A program made the translations under genes and the position numbers. The notes under the pieces are model-generated. The model was given only the letters and a program-made list of their open reading frames with translations. It was not told the DNA's origin and did not search any database. This document shows positions 62,511 through 64,000 of a stretch of DNA of 64,000 bases, piece by piece. Source of the stretch: Nyssa sinensis. Lineage: Eukaryota; Streptophyta; Magnoliopsida; Cornales; Nyssaceae. Within the stretch, counting starts at the first letter, position 1. Each line of letters opens with the position of its first letter. The stretch lies in assembly GCA_008638375.1 (NCBI GenBank), contig CM018051.1, forward strand, positions 13,198,369 through 13,262,368, read 5' to 3'.

Positions 62511-62541
62511 ACTTGTCAAAAAAATAATAATCATAATAATA
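62511..62541 (+). mobile_element. Micro-insertion with L1-like tail (31 bp)
   Basis: Between perfect 15-bp copies of attttgagatgtgct (62496-62510 and 62542-62556). The insert is acttgtcaaaaaa followed by an (ata/aat)-rich tail. acttgtcaaaaaa equals the L1 3' end type. The left repeat overlaps the right duplication of the preceding element, which gives the order of events. Confidence 0.8.
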
Positions 62542-62734
62542 ATTTTGAGATGTGCTGATATGGGCTGTCATAGTGGTCCATGGGTCCTTTTTAGGGTCAA
62601 GTTATTTTATTAGGTCTTTCTATGTGATCTTTAATATGTTTAGAATAGTGTTAGTAGACAAAGAATTATAGTTTTTGAATATTTTGCTATGTTATACATT
62701 TGCTCTACGAGGGGTGAAGCCTTAGGAATTACTT

Positions 62735-64000
62735 CATGTCTACACCGGAGAATCTTCCCACTTACTTCATATCTCTTTTTTCGATGCCTGCTTTAGTTAG
62801 ACAGAAGCTTGAGAGGATTCAAAGGAATTTCCTATAGGGAGGTAGGGAAGATAGAAAGAAGATGCATTTAGTAAACGGGAGAAAGTTAAAGCCCCCATTT
62901 TTGAGGGGGGTTTGGGTATCAAGCATTTGAATCTATTTAATCAAGCTTTGCTTGGTAAATAGATATGGAGATTTGCTAACGAGGAGAATTTTCTATGGCG
63001 CAATGTAGTGCATTGTAAGTATGGTTGTGTGAGAGGGGGATGGTATTTTGGGGATGCCATCGGGACTTACGGTTGTGGTGTGTGGAAAGCTATAGAGAAA
63101 GGCCAAAGACGTTTCACTTCATATGTGAGATTTGACATCGGGGAAGGTGATAGAGTGAAGTTTTGGGCTGATTTATGGCACATTGAGGGGGTCTTGAAAG
63201 ACAAGTTCCTTAATCTATTCAATATTGCAGTGGATAAGGAGTGTCTTGTGGCGGATTATATTGATAGAGTGGGAATAGAAGGGTGTGGAGTCCAAAATTT
63301 AGGAGGGGTTTCTTTGATTGGGAGCTTCATGAAAGCGGAGGAGCTTATGTCCTCCTTGAGCAAGGTGGAGTTATTAGATGGAGTTGGAGATGAGATATCT
63401 TGGAGCAGTGGAGGGGACCGTAGATTCACAGTCCGTTCCTTTTATTAGAAATTAATGGAAAGGAGAAATAATATTTTCCCTTGGAGGGTGATTTGGAGGC
63501 CTAGAGTGCCCACAAAAGTCTTGTTTTTTGTTTGGGAGGCTTTTTGGGGTGTGATTTTAACTATGGACAACTTGAAGAATAGGGGTTTTGATCTTCCAAA
63601 TCGATGCCCCTTATGCAAGAAGGAGGAAGAAACGGTTGATCATCTTCTTTTACATTGTAATTATGCTTGCGATACTTGGAGTTTTCTTTTTAGTATTTTT
63701 GGGTTCTCATGGGTGATGCCAGCTAAGGTCATAGGGCTCTTTTTGAGTTAGAGATGCAAAAAGCTTAGAAAGGAGTTGATAGTAGCTTGGAAAATGGCAC
63801 CCATGTGCCTTTTGTGGTGTTTATGAAAAGAAAGAAATAAAAGAATTTTTAAAGGGTTGGAAGCTTTCCCCTGGCAGTTTAAAGACGTTTTTCTGAAAAC
63901 CTTTTTCTTTAGAATTAAGAAAGTACACCCTATGTATTTAGATAGGCTTATAGATTTTTTTGAGGGATCTTAAGCTTTAATTGATGTAGCCGGTCCCTTT
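62735..64000 (+). mobile_element. 5'-truncated L1, runs past the window end
   Basis: Plus-strand pieces follow plant L1 ORF2 from the end of the RT domain: FEGGLGIKHLNLFNQALLGK near 62900-62960, YGCGVWKAIEKGQRRF and RFDIGEGDRVKFWADLW at 63070-63180, RWRVIWRPRVPTKVLFF-like wording at 63485-63530, and the zinc-finger tail [19 protein letters not shown] at 63600-63660 with SWVMPAKV after it. It has several stops and frameshifts. Only the 3' half is present, and its end lies beyond 64000. Confidence 0.85.

Noticed and set aside
1..64000. CRISPR arrays, bacterial operons, phage or plasmid modules
   Set aside because: Introns, plant retroelements and single-gene eukaryotic layout exclude a prokaryotic window; no regular spacer array was seen.

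Overview
This window is nuclear DNA of a flowering plant, most likely a eudicot. It is AT-rich, its genes have GT-AG introns from about 0.1 kb to 10 kb, and it is full of plant L1-type LINEs, an Au SINE, other tRNA-derived SINEs, TRIM retrotransposons and hAT-like elements. I cannot name the species.

Four protein-coding genes can be supported by exon-by-exon reconstruction. (1) CTU2 (+, 12322-20584, seven exons, 471 aa) is the degenerate PP-loop partner of the cytosolic tRNA wobble-uridine thiolase. (2) NTAQ1 (-, 42284-22503, six exons, 222 aa) is the N-terminal glutamine amidohydrolase of the Arg/N-degron pathway; it converges on CTU2. (3) A small defensin-like secreted peptide gene (-, 45433-45073, two exons, 82 aa). 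(4) A DTWD2/TapT-type tRNA-uridine aminocarboxypropyltransferase (+, 50051-60868, two exons, 276 aa) is split by one 10-kb intron. Two of the four genes modify tRNA, and a third acts on N-terminal glutamine of proteins. I see no operon-like link between them, and the closeness may be chance.

Layout: 1-12.2 kb is gene-poor, with an hAT-like end, an RTE-type LINE remnant, a SINE and small inverted-repeat elements. 12.3-20.6 kb is CTU2, with L1 pieces in introns 1, 4 and 6. 20.6-22.5 kb is the convergent intergenic gap. 22.5-42.3 kb is NTAQ1: intron 1 (8.5 kb) carries a 6.06-kb full-length but decayed L1 with a 15-bp target-site duplication (TSD), and intron 5 carries an Au SINE and an L1 fragment. 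42.3-50 kb holds repeats, the defensin-like gene, an hAT-like element of about 950 bp and a long-TIR element. 50-60.9 kb is the DTWD2 gene, whose intron traps L1 pieces, a Ty3/gypsy remnant and a TRIM nested inside another TRIM. 61-64 kb has an inverted-repeat element with an 8-bp TSD and an L1 running off the window.

The most unusual signals are five very short insertions (16-31 bp). Each is flanked by 11-17 bp direct repeats and consists only of an A-tract plus a few bases that match the extreme 3' end of the local L1s. The other highlight is the nested TRIM pair, with perfect 5-bp TSDs for both elements and an intact paralogous LTR that serves as the empty site.
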